Assembly: GCA_017996955.1 (NCBI GenBank)
Contig: JAGOFZ010000004.1
Coordinates: 1 to 34,311, forward strand
DNA: 34,311 nt
From: Longilinea sp.
GTDB lineage: Bacteria; Chloroflexota; Anaerolineae; Anaerolineales; Anaerolineaceae
Direction: 5' to 3'
The first letter of the stretch is position 1. Each line of letters begins with the position of its first letter. A program made the position numbers and the translations under genes. The notes under the pieces are model-generated. The model saw only the letters and a list, made by a program, of their open reading frames with translations, was not told the DNA's origin and did not search any database. Of this stretch, positions 1-8,298 are shown piece by piece.

Positions 1-532
1 GCTCACTTCTCAACATCACAGCCGCCGTAATCAACAGCATAATTCCATTCAAAACATAATACACATCAAAAGCCGTGCCCTTGTAAATCGCCAGCATGGC
101 CTCCCCCGCGCCCAGAAAAACCGCTTTTTGGGTTTCATCAGCGGCTTCCGCATAGAACTGGCTTAACCGCAGCATCTCAAATGCCGTATTGGAGGCGTAG
201 TAAGCTGCAATGCCCACCAATCCCAGCACCAGCGCAATCAGCATCGCTGATGGGTGGGTGTGTTTTAATGCCATAAAAAGCGCCAGGTAAATCAGAATTA
301 AAACCGCATTGTTGATCAGGTAAAGCAGATCCATGCTTAAAAGCCCCAGCAGCCAGCTCTTCTGGAACAATGCAAAGAAATCCAGCACCGTTTCCGGCGG
401 CGGCCAGATAATAAAGATCGCAATCTGGGCGACCATAATTCCCAGCATAGCCAGTCCGGCGATACCGCCGAATAGAAAGAGCTTATTCCACTGGGTTTCA
501 ATTTTAGCAGTTGGCGTGTGGGCAGGTTTCAT
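1..532 (-). CDS. multi-TM membrane protein, partial (C-terminus beyond window)
   Basis: The frame is open from an ATG at 532 to the window edge, giving about 177 residues starting MKPAHTPTAKIETQWNK. I see about five hydrophobic segments (near residues 20-42, 60-88, 93-112 and 145-175), with short polar links such as residues 120-135. The layout recalls DUF4386-type membrane proteins, but I cannot confirm the family and assign no function. The start is the first ATG in frame; only a weak AAGG lies upstream. It is separated from the next minus-strand gene by a strong hairpin at 607-646, so it is probably transcribed on its own. Confidence 0.7.
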   Translation of the reverse strand, partial: MKPAHTPTAKIETQWNKLFLFGGIAGLAMLGIMVAQIAIFIIWPPPETVLDFFALFQKSWLLGLLSMDLLYLINNAVLILIYLALFMALKHTHPSAMLIALVLGLVGIAAYYASNTAFEMLRLSQFYAEAADETQKAVFLGAGEAMLAIYKGTAFDVYYVLNGIMLLITAAVMLRSE

Positions 533-606
533 GCGTATTTTTTACCTTATGTGGGGGTCATTTGAAATTCTTGTCAGACAACTCTTTTTTACCATACCTC
601 CAGAAT

Positions 607-646
607 AAAATCTACCCATTCATCGGGAAATGAATGGGTAGATTTT
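607..646 (-). terminator. strong hairpin terminator
   Basis: A perfect 17-bp inverted repeat has arms at 607-623 and 630-646 and a 6-nt loop. The arms begin with AAAA and end with TTTT, so each strand has a short T-run after the stem. It lies just past the stop of the minus-strand gene ending at 672 and upstream of the next gene. Confidence 0.8.
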
Positions 647-671
647 GATCACTGAGATCGACCGCGATCGT

Positions 672-1103
672 CTATTTATCGTGTTGATACACGGCCTTGA
701 TTAACAGAATCCCGCCGATCCCCATGGCAATCACGGCCAGGTCATATCCAATCAGCATGGCAATCACTGCTACAAATGGCAGGCCTTCGTTTTCAATTTG
801 ACCTGATGCCAGCCCGGTTACTTGGGCGGTTAACAAACCGCCACCCAGCAAGGCCAACCCAATCCCCAGGCTCCAGCCAATCCACTTGAGCTGTGTCCGA
901 GCTCGAATAGCTGCCCAGATCAACAGCGCCGCACCGATGAAGACCACCCACATCAATTCAGCCGGGATAAGGTAATCGCACAGGAACCTGCCTGATCGAA
1001 TGCTCCCTGCCACACAGGTCACCACCATGAACACAATCGGAATCCACACCAGCACTGTGCCTGCAATGGCAAGCACCTTAGTGAATGTATTTTTCTTTTC
1101 CAT
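672..1103 (-). CDS. hypothetical four-TM membrane protein
   Basis: The 143-residue protein has four clear hydrophobic segments (about 9-32, 47-66, 73-95 and 107-136) and a short charged C-terminal tail. The ATG at 1103 is preceded by AAAGG at 7 nt, which supports this start. No catalytic motif or recognisable family is visible. It diverges from the aminotransferase gene starting at 1300, and a strong hairpin follows it at 607-646. It belongs to a run of small unrecognised membrane proteins in the first 6.5 kb. Confidence 0.75.
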   Translation of the reverse strand: MEKKNTFTKVLAIAGTVLVWIPIVFMVVTCVAGSIRSGRFLCDYLIPAELMWVVFIGAALLIWAAIRARTQLKWIGWSLGIGLALLGGGLLTAQVTGLASGQIENEGLPFVAVIAMLIGYDLAVIAMGIGGILLIKAVYQHDK

Positions 1104-1234
1104 TTTTCATCCTTTCTTGGGAAATCACAGACAATACTTAATCATACTTGATGCTGCTTTTTCTAATATAGCGATTATAGCCATCCGTTTTTTATTGCTG
1201 ACCAAAGTCAGCGGTATAGAGGGGAAAGTCTTCC

Positions 1235-1265
1235 TTGTTTTCTGGCTGTTGCTACATGATACAAT
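1235..1265 (+). promoter_or_regulatory. possible promoter of the aminotransferase gene
   Basis: A TACAAT -10-like box at 1260-1265 lies 35 nt before the ATG. The best upstream box is TTGTTT at 1235-1240, but the 19-nt spacing is long, so this is weak. Confidence 0.3.
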
Positions 1266-1299
1266 AACTCTGCTTTCAATATCTCACAAGGAGACCAAG

Positions 1300-2406
1300 A
1301 TGGACATTACTGCTCTGCGCGCTGAATTTCCGGTTACCGACCATGTGATTTACCTCAACAATGCTGCCGAATCCCCCCTCAACAACCGGGTCCGTCAGCG
1401 CCTGGCAGATTATCTCATCCTTGCCAGCGAAGCACCGCATAAAAAGCCATCGGTCCGCCATGCTGTAAAAGCTATGCTGTCTGACCTCTTTGGCGGCGCC
1501 GCCGATGAATATGCCCTGGTCACCAGCACGGGGGTAGGTGTCAGCACTGTCGCGGCTGGCTATCCCTGGAAACCCGGCGATAATGTGGTCCTGCCTGCCG
1601 ATGAGCATTGGAATAACACATTCCCCTGGCTGGCGCTGCGCCAGCGCGGCGTGGATGTCCGCCTGATTCCTGTGGATCCCGATTATCGGGTCAATCCTCA
1701 AGCCATCGCCGACCGGGTAGATAAAAACACCCGCATCCTGGCAACCGCCGCCGTGGAATTCAACACTGGCTTCCGCGCTGACCTTAAACAGCTCAGCCAA
1801 ATTGCCCATCAAGCTGGCGCCCTCTTCATGGTAGACGGCATCCAGGCTGCGGGCGTCTGCCCGTTGAACATTGATGCGGATGGCATTGATATTCTGGCTG
1901 CTGCGGGTTTCAAATGGCTCTTTGGCATGCCCGGCACAGGCTTTTTATACGTCAACCGGCGGGCGCAGGATCTCATCCAGCCCGTCATGCCCGGCATGTT
2001 TGCCGCTGACAATAACCACACCCGCGACCTGCTCTACTTCCCCGATGCCCGCCGCTACGAGACCGGCACCATTGCCTACTCACACTTCCATTCCTGGACC
2101 GCCGGCCTGGAGCTGCTCAAAGAGTTGGGCATTGCCAATATTCACGCCCGGGTGCTGCACCTGACCGATTATCTGATTGCCGGGTTACGCGCCAGAAACA
2201 TAAAAATCACCTCGCCGGTAGAACATATCGCAGAACGCTCTGCCATCCTCTCCCTCACGATCGGCTCTCCCCAGGAGAATCAGGCGCTCTACGAAAAGCT
2301 GTTTGCCCAGGATATCATCGTGGCCCCGCGTGATGGCCGCATCCGCGTCAGCCCGAACTTCTTCAACACCGAAGCTGAAATTGACCGGCTCTTGCAGGCC
2401 TTATAG
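1300..2406 (+). CDS. class V aminotransferase (cysteine desulfurase-like fold)
   Basis: This 368-residue PLP enzyme is of fold type I, class V. The N-terminus VIYLNNAAESPL (17-28) is the usual class V substrate-loop region. VDGIQ holds the Asp that binds the PLP ring nitrogen (D179), and GFKWLFG holds the Schiff-base Lys (K205), followed by a glycine-rich PGTGF. The family includes cysteine desulfurases, isopenicillin-N-epimerase-like enzymes and selenocysteine lyases. The substrate cannot be read from sequence, and the short C-terminus lacks an obvious desulfurase Cys loop. The reading frame is open back to 1000, but the ATG at 1300 has AAGGAG at 1288-1293 (6 nt spacing) and matches the family N-terminus. 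It is a lone plus-strand gene, convergent with its right neighbour. Confidence 0.92.
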   Translation: MDITALRAEFPVTDHVIYLNNAAESPLNNRVRQRLADYLILASEAPHKKPSVRHAVKAMLSDLFGGAADEYALVTSTGVGVSTVAAGYPWKPGDNVVLPADEHWNNTFPWLALRQRGVDVRLIPVDPDYRVNPQAIADRVDKNTRILATAAVEFNTGFRADLKQLSQIAHQAGALFMVDGIQAAGVCPLNIDADGIDILAAAGFKWLFGMPGTGFLYVNRRAQDLIQPVMPGMFAADNNHTRDLLYFPDARRYETGTIAYSHFHSWTAGLELLKELGIANIHARVLHLTDYLIAGLRARNIKITSPVEHIAERSAILSLTIGSPQENQALYEKLFAQDIIVAPRDGRIRVSPNFFNTEAEIDRLLQAL

Positions 2407-2415
2407 CCTGGTTGG

Positions 2416-3039
2416 TCATTGATTGATGAAGTTGGATAACCCCAGGTTAATCAATTTATTGGCTGCTGTATCGATTCCAATAAAAATCACATTGGCAATC
2501 AGGGCAATGATTAAAAAGACAATCATAATCGGATACAACAGCAAAGGATTCTCGCCAGTTGCCATGGGCGCGCTTGGGATTACAACAAACACCGCCACGT
2601 AAATCAGCGTAATCAGCGCGCTGCTAATCAGAATACGCTTGAGGATGTTCGGCAGCCTGCGCCGCAGCGCCTGCACGCCTTCGCCCTCAACATGGATATC
2701 CGCGTTGGCCGGCTCACTGCCTGCTCTGGAGCGCTTGATCCAGCGCTTCAGCCAGTCCCACAGCACCGAAACACCGAACAATCCCATACTCAATACCCCA
2801 TACACCCGCATGATGTCTTTCTCTGTGATTGACCCACTTCCATTGGCATCAAGCGGTAGGAGAAACCCAAAGTATTTTAAAACTGACATGTCGGTTCCGA
2901 CAACATTGATGTAGATGAATACCAGCCCTGTAAAACCGATCAGAACCACCGCAGTCAAAAAACTATAACTGATAAACTTCAGGACATATCCCGACACAAT
3001 CAGCATAATGGCTGTTACGCGGCTTTGATTCTGCAACAT
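2416..3039 (-). CDS. membrane protein with an EF-hand-like loop
   Basis: The 207-residue protein has four or five hydrophobic segments (about 13-45, 77-95, 134-155 and 165-190). Between the first segments is DANGSGSITEKD, which matches the calcium-loop spacing D-x-N-x-S-x-S-I-x-x-x-D. A charged linker (RWIKRSRAGSEPANADIHVEGEG) follows the next helix. The frame opens at 3051, but the ATG at 3039 has GGAGG about 6 nt upstream, so I chose it. It sits 21 nt after the gene ending at 3061, probably in the same transcript. I do not recognise the family. Confidence 0.75.
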   Translation of the reverse strand: MLQNQSRVTAIMLIVSGYVLKFISYSFLTAVVLIGFTGLVFIYINVVGTDMSVLKYFGFLLPLDANGSGSITEKDIMRVYGVLSMGLFGVSVLWDWLKRWIKRSRAGSEPANADIHVEGEGVQALRRRLPNILKRILISSALITLIYVAVFVVIPSAPMATGENPLLLYPIMIVFLIIALIANVIFIGIDTAANKLINLGLSNFINQ

Positions 3040-3060
3040 CGTCTCCTCCATGGAACTTTC

Positions 3061-3480
3061 TTAATGACGCGCTGATCGCTTCTCTTTCATCCACAGCAGC
3101 CCACCCAGCAGAAAAATAACCAGCCCCAGCCCAAAGTAAAACAGCTCAATGGGGGTTGGGCCAGGTGGAACCTGCTTTAGAATCAAGAATTCTCCGATAA
3201 TAAACCCCATCATACTCAGCCCTGCCGCCATCGCAGCCAGTATCCCTGCATTGAGTTTTCTGAAAATTGTGATGCACGCCACCAGCGCGCTGCCCCCCAC
3301 CACCACTACCAGCAGCAGCCCCGGGATCGTGTAGCCCTTGAAGATGCTGCCCTGCAGCCATTCCAGCGGAAACCGTTCCCCCTCCATACCGGTCAGCAGA
3401 GCCGCACCGCCGCCAATTGCAGTCAGCGCAATGAACCCCGTCAGCACCCCGATGAGTATCCTCAGCCATTTATATTTCAT
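3061..3480 (-). CDS. hypothetical four-TM membrane protein
   Basis: The 139-residue protein has hydrophobic segments near 7-29, 48-70, 75-100 and 114-131 and a basic tail (MKEKRSARH) that should be cytoplasmic. No motif points to a function. It lies directly upstream of the EF-hand-like membrane protein and follows a DUF7000-like gene, so all three may be cotranscribed. The ATG at 3480 is the only sensible start. Confidence 0.75.
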   Translation of the reverse strand: MKYKWLRILIGVLTGFIALTAIGGGAALLTGMEGERFPLEWLQGSIFKGYTIPGLLLVVVVGGSALVACITIFRKLNAGILAAMAAGLSMMGFIIGEFLILKQVPPGPTPIELFYFGLGLVIFLLGGLLWMKEKRSARH

Positions 3481-3515
3481 GCTTGCTCTCTCCCTGCCGC
3501 GTTTCGCCAGCCCCC

Positions 3516-4010
3516 TCAGTGACGGGTGATAAACGGCTCAACATCGGCAATAAACGTCAACGTTTCGCGCTCAATCTGCCCGGTCAACCGCTCCAGGTCA
3601 CTGAAATCCGGGTTATCCACCAGAATGTGCTCAATGATAGAATCGGCCCCCTGGATGGTCGGCACAAGCCGATATTGATCACAACCGCTTTCCTGAAACA
3701 GCTTCCAGTATTGCGCCTGCACCTGTTTATTGGCGCCTGCCAGCCAGACCTCGAACCGAAACGCCTCATGCAAAAAGACAATCGCAATCTTCAGGCCGCG
3801 CTGCCTGAAAGATTCCGGATTGATGGCAAAATAGGTCATGTCCATGTAGCCAGGGTAAATGCTGCTCGGTACCGAAAAATCAGGATATTTGTTTTTGAAG
3901 TAGGTCCGAAGACCAAGAATATAGTCCATCAAGCCCCGGTAGGCGGCTGGAACTGATCCTTGCTGCAACAGTTTTTTGTATTCAATCATATGGTCCTGAA
4001 AAGTTTTCAT
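3516..4010 (-). CDS. DUF7000-like soluble protein
   Basis: The 164-residue protein starts MKTFQDHMIEYKKLLQQG. Three blocks match my recollection of the uncharacterised DUF7000 family: an AYRGLMDYILGLRTYFKNKYPDF-type block (40-62), a GYMDMTYFAINPESFRQR block and an EVWLAGANKQVQAQYWKLF block. The family is soluble and of unknown function. The open frame extends to a GTG at 4061, but family members begin at MKTF, and AAAGGA precedes the ATG at 4010, although closely. It is followed by two membrane protein genes on the same strand. Confidence 0.75.
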   Translation of the reverse strand: MKTFQDHMIEYKKLLQQGSVPAAYRGLMDYILGLRTYFKNKYPDFSVPSSIYPGYMDMTYFAINPESFRQRGLKIAIVFLHEAFRFEVWLAGANKQVQAQYWKLFQESGCDQYRLVPTIQGADSIIEHILVDNPDFSDLERLTGQIERETLTFIADVEPFITRH

Positions 4011-4088
4011 GTCCTTTTGATGCCTCTGCTGAAAAATTAGTTTGGCAATTTTGAAAACCACGAATTACCCATTGATATCAGATAAGCG

Positions 4089-4745
4089 TTATTTGTAATT
4101 GAGCAAAATCATCACAATAAGAATACCGAGCAAAATCAGAAATGGCACAGTGACTATCAATAAAAAGCGGACAAGATTTTTCCGTGGAGCCCCATTGCTG
4201 ACGGGTGGCGTTTCCTTGACCATCATTTGTATTGCCGCCAAATCTCCAGCGGATTGATTTTTTTCTAATAGCCCTAACTCCTTAATGGCTTTCTGTCCCT
4301 TCCAGAGACCGAATAATGCAATAACGTGGAAAATAGTAGACAGCCAATCTCCAAATGCTAAAGCCAACAGGCCATCTAATCCATATAAAATCATCCCACC
4401 AATTACAACCCAACGCAGCCTTTTTCTCCCCAAGATACCGCATGTAAAAAAGATGCCCGCTAACAGGAAATCTAGCCCATATCCAATGACCCGAATGATC
4501 GTACCTGTTCCAGCGCTTACCTCATTTACCAGTACAGAAACGACGCCATCAATAAATTGAGTTGCGCCCAAGCCGACCACAAAAGTGATTGATCCACCTG
4601 TAAAGAATATAATCGAGTTAATAATGGATAACCCCGCAATCCAGAAAAACCAACTAACGCCACCTTTCAGTTGGTTCTCTAATGCAAGCATTGTTTTTGC
4701 TATTGCAATTTGACTTGTATTGGCAGCAGTTGAGGTTTGATCCAT
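4089..4745 (-). CDS. hypothetical multi-TM membrane protein
   Basis: The 218-residue protein has a soluble N-terminus (1-28), hydrophobic segments near 30-52, 85-105, 110-130 and 135-150, a polar stretch (155-190) and a strongly hydrophobic C-terminal helix (192-215). The start ATG at 4745 has AAGGAG about 6 nt upstream. The gene is AT-richer than the SDR gene next to it. I recognise no family and propose no function. Confidence 0.72.
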   Translation of the reverse strand: MDQTSTAANTSQIAIAKTMLALENQLKGGVSWFFWIAGLSIINSIIFFTGGSITFVVGLGATQFIDGVVSVLVNEVSAGTGTIIRVIGYGLDFLLAGIFFTCGILGRKRLRWVVIGGMILYGLDGLLALAFGDWLSTIFHVIALFGLWKGQKAIKELGLLEKNQSAGDLAAIQMMVKETPPVSNGAPRKNLVRFLLIVTVPFLILLGILIVMILLNYK

Positions 4746-4835
4746 ATTTTTCTCCTTGATAAGGGGATTTCCCTAGCTTCAGCGTTCCAAGATAAATAGC
4801 CGAAATAATACTCCGCTTATTATACCTGCACAAAT

Positions 4836-4897
4836 AAAAAAAGCCCCCGACTTACCCCTGCTGTTCCCAATGGAGCCAGCCAGAGATTGTCGGAGGC
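4836..4897 (-). terminator. intrinsic terminator after the SDR gene
   Basis: On the minus strand GCCTCCGAC (4889-4897) pairs with GTCGGGGGC (4843-4851), nine pairs with one G-T. A seven-base T-run follows at 4836-4842. The loop is long, at about 37 nt. Confidence 0.65.
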
Positions 4898-4916
4898 AAT
4901 GATTGAATCTGAAACC

Positions 4917-5720
4917 TTATTTCAACAGCGACCCCATCGCTTTATTGATAAAATTGGCGGCCTGTTTGGGCGCCAGGCGCGAGAGAAAATCCATCATTTT
5001 GGCATCGCCGCCAACCAGAACCCGATAGCTGTTGCGCTCAATGCCCTTCACAATCACCTCTGCGGCAACGTTGGCCGGGGTGGTCTTCATCGTCTTTTCA
5101 GGGCGTGACTTGCCCGTATCAATATGCGCCCCCGAGTTTTGAGCAATATTGGTCGCAATGGCTCCCGGGAAGACGATGGTCACATGCACATTCGTCCCCG
5201 CCATTTCTGAATTCAAGCCCTCGGTGAACAGCTTGACCGCTGCCTTTGAGGCCCCGTACAGCAGTTGCCCGGGCACTGGCAGAAAGCCCCCCATGCTCGA
5301 CACGTTGGTAATGTTGGCTTCTGGCCGGGCCATCAAATAAGGCAGAAAAACCTTGGTCATAAAGAGCGTGCCGTAAAGGTTCACATCAATCACCCGGTCA
5401 ATTTCGGCATAGTCCAGCTCCTTGAACTTGACAAACTTCTGGATAATCCCGGCGCAGTTGATCAGTCCATCAACCGCCTGGTGTGCCGCTATAACCGCCG
5501 CCGGCAAGGCCTCCACCGCGGCCCGGTCGGTGATGTTCACCACATGGGTGGAGAGCCGATCTTTCTGGCTGCCAGCCAGGTTCACTGTCTCTTGCAAAGC
5601 CTTCTCGCTGATGTCCACAGCCGCCACCCGGGCGCCTTTTTGTAAGAGCAGCATCACCAGTTCCCGGCCAATGCCATTACCGCCGCCGGTTACAACAAAC
5701 ACCTTCGATTTCACGTCCAT
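4917..5720 (-). CDS. SDR-family NAD(P)-dependent oxidoreductase
   Basis: This 267-residue short-chain dehydrogenase/reductase has a Rossmann glycine motif TGGGNGIG at 11-18, NCAG at 88-91, Asn114, the catalytic Ser141/Ser142 and YGASK with Tyr155 and Lys159. Asp36 after beta-2 (AAVDIS) suggests NAD(H) preference. The substrate is unknown; the C-terminus (MDFLSRLAPKQAANFINKAM) resembles fatty or retinol-type SDRs. GGAG lies before the ATG at 5720. It is a single gene with its own promoter (5788-5816) and a terminator. Confidence 0.92.
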   Translation of the reverse strand: MDVKSKVFVVTGGGNGIGRELVMLLLQKGARVAAVDISEKALQETVNLAGSQKDRLSTHVVNITDRAAVEALPAAVIAAHQAVDGLINCAGIIQKFVKFKELDYAEIDRVIDVNLYGTLFMTKVFLPYLMARPEANITNVSSMGGFLPVPGQLLYGASKAAVKLFTEGLNSEMAGTNVHVTIVFPGAIATNIAQNSGAHIDTGKSRPEKTMKTTPANVAAEVIVKGIERNSYRVLVGGDAKMMDFLSRLAPKQAANFINKAMGSLLK

Positions 5721-5787
5721 TTTCTTACTCCTGTTGGTAGGCCAAAATCAATCACCTATAAGATAAATAATATCATATATATTTATA

Positions 5788-5816
5788 ATTATAATCTAAT
5801 TTATTAACCATTACAA
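5788..5816 (-). promoter_or_regulatory. sigma-70-type promoter of the SDR gene
   Basis: Read on the minus strand, TTGTAA (5816-5811) and TATAAT (5793-5788) are 17 nt apart, in an AT-rich stretch upstream of the SDR start. Confidence 0.7.
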
Positions 5817-5852
5817 TCACTCGCACAGGCCAGTTTTAGCTTGTGCGAGTGA
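5817..5852 (-). terminator. hairpin after the gene ending at 5908
   Basis: A perfect 11-bp inverted repeat has arms TCACTCGCACA (5817-5827) and TGTGCGAGTGA (5842-5852) and a 14-nt loop. The T-run on the minus strand is poor. It directly abuts the SDR promoter, so it probably separates the two transcripts. Confidence 0.55.
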
Positions 5853-5907
5853 TAATTTTGATGAAGTTGTAGTCCTCCCCCGTCAGTCTGATTTGGGTCT
5901 CCGCAGT

Positions 5908-6459
5908 TTACCTGGGCTGTCCGCTATCCTGCCGGGTGACCGCCCCCTCCAATAATTGCGCTTTCGTTATATTGCGAAAACTATTTCGGTAACCCGCATA
6001 GACAGCCAGCCCATAAAATACCAGATCAATCATCGAAAAGGTTTCTTTCAGCAGTTCAAAGGTCAATCGATAGTTAAACCCAAGCACAGTATCTAAAAAA
6101 CTGAGTTCCAGACCTTTGGCTAAAAAGCCCATCGACGCCAAAAAATTGCCCAGCAGAACGCTGCCCAGCGCAATCACGCCGCCGATGATGCCATAAATTT
6201 TGTCAATCCCTTTACCCAGGGTCCTGACTCCAAACCCGACCAAAAAGCCCACAATGATGGCAATCCAACCGATCTGATACTCGGTGAAGTAGGTGATCGC
6301 AGCCCAGGCTGCCGCGCCGAGCAGCCCGCCAATTGCGCCGCCGATGATGCCGAGCCCCAGGTTTTGCTCAAGCTTATAGTTTTCAATTTTTGCCCGCACC
6401 ATATTTTCATCAATTCGAAATTGCGGTGCGGCCGGCGTTGGGGGATTTGTGTTTTCCAT
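5908..6459 (-). CDS. hypothetical membrane protein, glycine-rich TM segments
   Basis: The 183-residue protein has a Pro-rich soluble N-terminus (1-33) and then glycine-rich hydrophobic segments (35-58, 63-82, 88-115 and 140-158) with GIIGGAIGGLLGAAAW at 38-53. Its soluble C-terminus is RNITKAQLLEGAVTRQ. GGAG lies about 7 nt before the ATG. It is spaced about 50 nt from the lipoprotein gene upstream. I recognise no family. Confidence 0.72.
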   Translation of the reverse strand: MENTNPPTPAAPQFRIDENMVRAKIENYKLEQNLGLGIIGGAIGGLLGAAAWAAITYFTEYQIGWIAIIVGFLVGFGVRTLGKGIDKIYGIIGGVIALGSVLLGNFLASMGFLAKGLELSFLDTVLGFNYRLTFELLKETFSMIDLVFYGLAVYAGYRNSFRNITKAQLLEGAVTRQDSGQPR

Positions 6460-6510
6460 TTTTTATCTCCTCAAAATAATAGAATTAGGGAATTTTTCTG
6501 GCAGCGAAGA

Positions 6511-6891
6511 CTATTGAGAAACAAATTCTAAAATTACTCCGTCTTCCCTGACGTCAACGATGTTAATGAGATACGCGTCAATCTCAAGGGTCATTCCGGG
6601 GTGAACGCGTACAGTTTGATCTAAATCGCTTTTATCCTCTACAAATAACCACAGAGCTGCAGTTAATCCATTCACTGTTTCTCCGTCGCGGGTCAAATAA
6701 TCCTCAGGCCAAATATTTCCCACGCCGATTTTCAGTGTTTGAAATGTCAATTGCGTGTTTGTTTGAATGGCAAACTGACTCTTGTTCAGATCTTCAACCG
6801 GCGCTTCGGTTATTGCTGGTGTGGTGCAGCCGCCGAGCACCAAACAAATAACCGTAAATATTAATAAGCGGGTGACCCTCTTTATTTTCAA
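6511..6891 (-). CDS. small lipoprotein
   Basis: The 126-residue protein has a type II signal peptide (basic KIKRVTR, hydrophobic core, lipobox LGGC with Cys22). The mature part is about 100 residues of beta-rich sequence (LTFQTLKIGVGNIW, VRVHPGMTLEIDAYLINIVDV) without a family I recognise. The start is TTG at 6891 with GGAG 5 nt upstream; no in-frame ATG would keep the signal peptide. It is probably anchored on the outer face of the cytoplasmic membrane. The next gene on the right ends 154 nt away. Confidence 0.7.
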   Translation of the reverse strand: MKIKRVTRLLIFTVICLVLGGCTTPAITEAPVEDLNKSQFAIQTNTQLTFQTLKIGVGNIWPEDYLTRDGETVNGLTAALWLFVEDKSDLDQTVRVHPGMTLEIDAYLINIVDVREDGVILEFVSQ

Positions 6892-7045
6892 TTCATCTCC
6901 AAGAGGTGCAAAATGGGAAGATAAATCAGCTCTCTACGTTTGGACGGTTAAAAATGTCCCGACTGTTTAGACAATTATATCACTTGTACAATCTGCCTCA
7001 GTTGGGAATTGATTTGGAGGCAGGGAAATTACGCCAGACGTTGGG

Positions 7046-7693
7046 TCAAATATCCCAAAAGTTGAGGACTTGTGAAACTGTATCTTCAACAGTTGTTTCT
7101 GATGTGTTTATTTTTAGCCACTGCAATTTCGTTTTTTGCAGCAGGCTCAGAAGCAAAGCCTGTTGTTTTTGGTAATAATCTACAATCTCGCTGTTCGTAC
7201 GACCAAAATTTTGCAGATATTTTCGCCACCCTTCATTTCTCTCAAGGATAATCCTTCGCTCCATATCGGCTTCGTTAATTTCAAGAACGCATACCTTACT
7301 GTTAATCTCCGCCAGGCGCTCATCAATAGAACGGACGAGTTCCCACTCTAAACCATAATGAAATACATGCGTAAAATGAAAGCGCTCTAACAAGAAAGGA
7401 AGCCGATGATTTGTGCGGTTTCTTGCATTCCAATCCATTTGGCTTGAGCGCTCATGTATCTTTTCAAAGAACTGAACATAAAACTCTAATAATGCTAAAT
7501 GATCATCAGGGACAAGCCCCTCTAAGGCTTGCTTTCTCTCTAAAACTCTCTGCGTGTGATGTTCCGAAATGACCACAGATGAGGGATAACTTTTTTGGCT
7601 ATAGCGGGGACTTCTGGTTAAAGCCTGAATCAGGGTTGTCTTTCCGGTACAGCAAATTCCTTCAATGATTAGACCAGAGATATCCCAGTTCAT
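7046..7693 (-). CDS. P-loop kinase-like protein (nucleoside/thymidylate-kinase type)
   Basis: The 215-residue protein begins MNWDISGLIIEG and has a Walker A motif GICCTGKT at 12-19. LLERFHFTH near 102-110 sits where deoxynucleoside and thymidylate kinases carry their ER/DR motif. A charged lid-like stretch (MERRIILERNEGWRKY, about 150-165) follows. I call it a P-loop nucleotide kinase-like protein with unknown substrate. The open frame extends to 7720, but the ATG at 7693 has AAGG at 8 nt and places the beta-strand before the P-loop at the usual position. The gene is AT-richer than the GNAT gene next to it, which may mean transfer. Confidence 0.7.
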   Translation of the reverse strand: MNWDISGLIIEGICCTGKTTLIQALTRSPRYSQKSYPSSVVISEHHTQRVLERKQALEGLVPDDHLALLEFYVQFFEKIHERSSQMDWNARNRTNHRLPFLLERFHFTHVFHYGLEWELVRSIDERLAEINSKVCVLEINEADMERRIILERNEGWRKYLQNFGRTNSEIVDYYQKQQALLLSLLQKTKLQWLKINTSETTVEDTVSQVLNFWDI

Positions 7694-7733
7694 GTTTATG
7701 CCTTTTGCAAGTGTCTGCACCCCGATAAGGCTT

Positions 7734-8249
7734 TTATTCCCTTGCCCAAAACGCCTCGTGGAACGTCACGCTGCCGTGCGGCATGGGCCCGTCAAACGCA
7801 AGCGCAAAAAAGGCTTCTGGCGGTACCCCTTCAAGTCCCAGCCCGCTGACATTCTCAAACCCAAACCGCCCATAATATTCCGGGTGCCCCACCAGGCAGC
7901 AGCCTTTGGCTCCCAGACCCTTCAAGCGGGCCAGTCCTTCCCAAATCAGCGCTTTGCCAATCCCCATCCGCTGATCCTTTGGCAGCACCGATACCGGGCC
8001 CAGCCCATACCAATCCGGCGTGCCGTCTGAAATGGCAATCGGCGAAAACGCAATGTGCCCCACCACCGCCCCATCCACCTCAGCCACCAGCGATACCGTC
8101 AAGGCTCCGGCTGCTCGCAGCGCCTTGACGATAAACTGCTCGGTGTGATCGCTGATCTCTATTGTCTCAAAGGCGGCAGCCGTTACCGCAGTAATGGTCT
8201 CAGCATCGTCCTCGCGCTCGTCTCGGATCAAGACATTTTCGATTGGCAT
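7734..8249 (-). CDS. GNAT N-acetyltransferase, YhbS-like
   Basis: The 171-residue GNAT has the acetyl-CoA pyrophosphate loop QRMGIGKAL and the YhbS-type signature GCCLVGHPEYYGRFGF. Family members acetylate small molecules or protein amines; the substrate is not predictable. The frame is open to 8387, but the ATG at 8249 has GGGAG at 7 nt, and residues IRDEREDDAETI match the normal family start. It follows a lipoprotein gene by 49 nt on the same strand. Confidence 0.88.
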   Translation of the reverse strand: MPIENVLIRDEREDDAETITAVTAAAFETIEISDHTEQFIVKALRAAGALTVSLVAEVDGAVVGHIAFSPIAISDGTPDWYGLGPVSVLPKDQRMGIGKALIWEGLARLKGLGAKGCCLVGHPEYYGRFGFENVSGLGLEGVPPEAFFALAFDGPMPHGSVTFHEAFWARE

Positions 8250-8298
8250 TCTAATCTCCCGGTTATGCAAAGGGTTCTGGCTGCGGTCAGCCGCCCGT

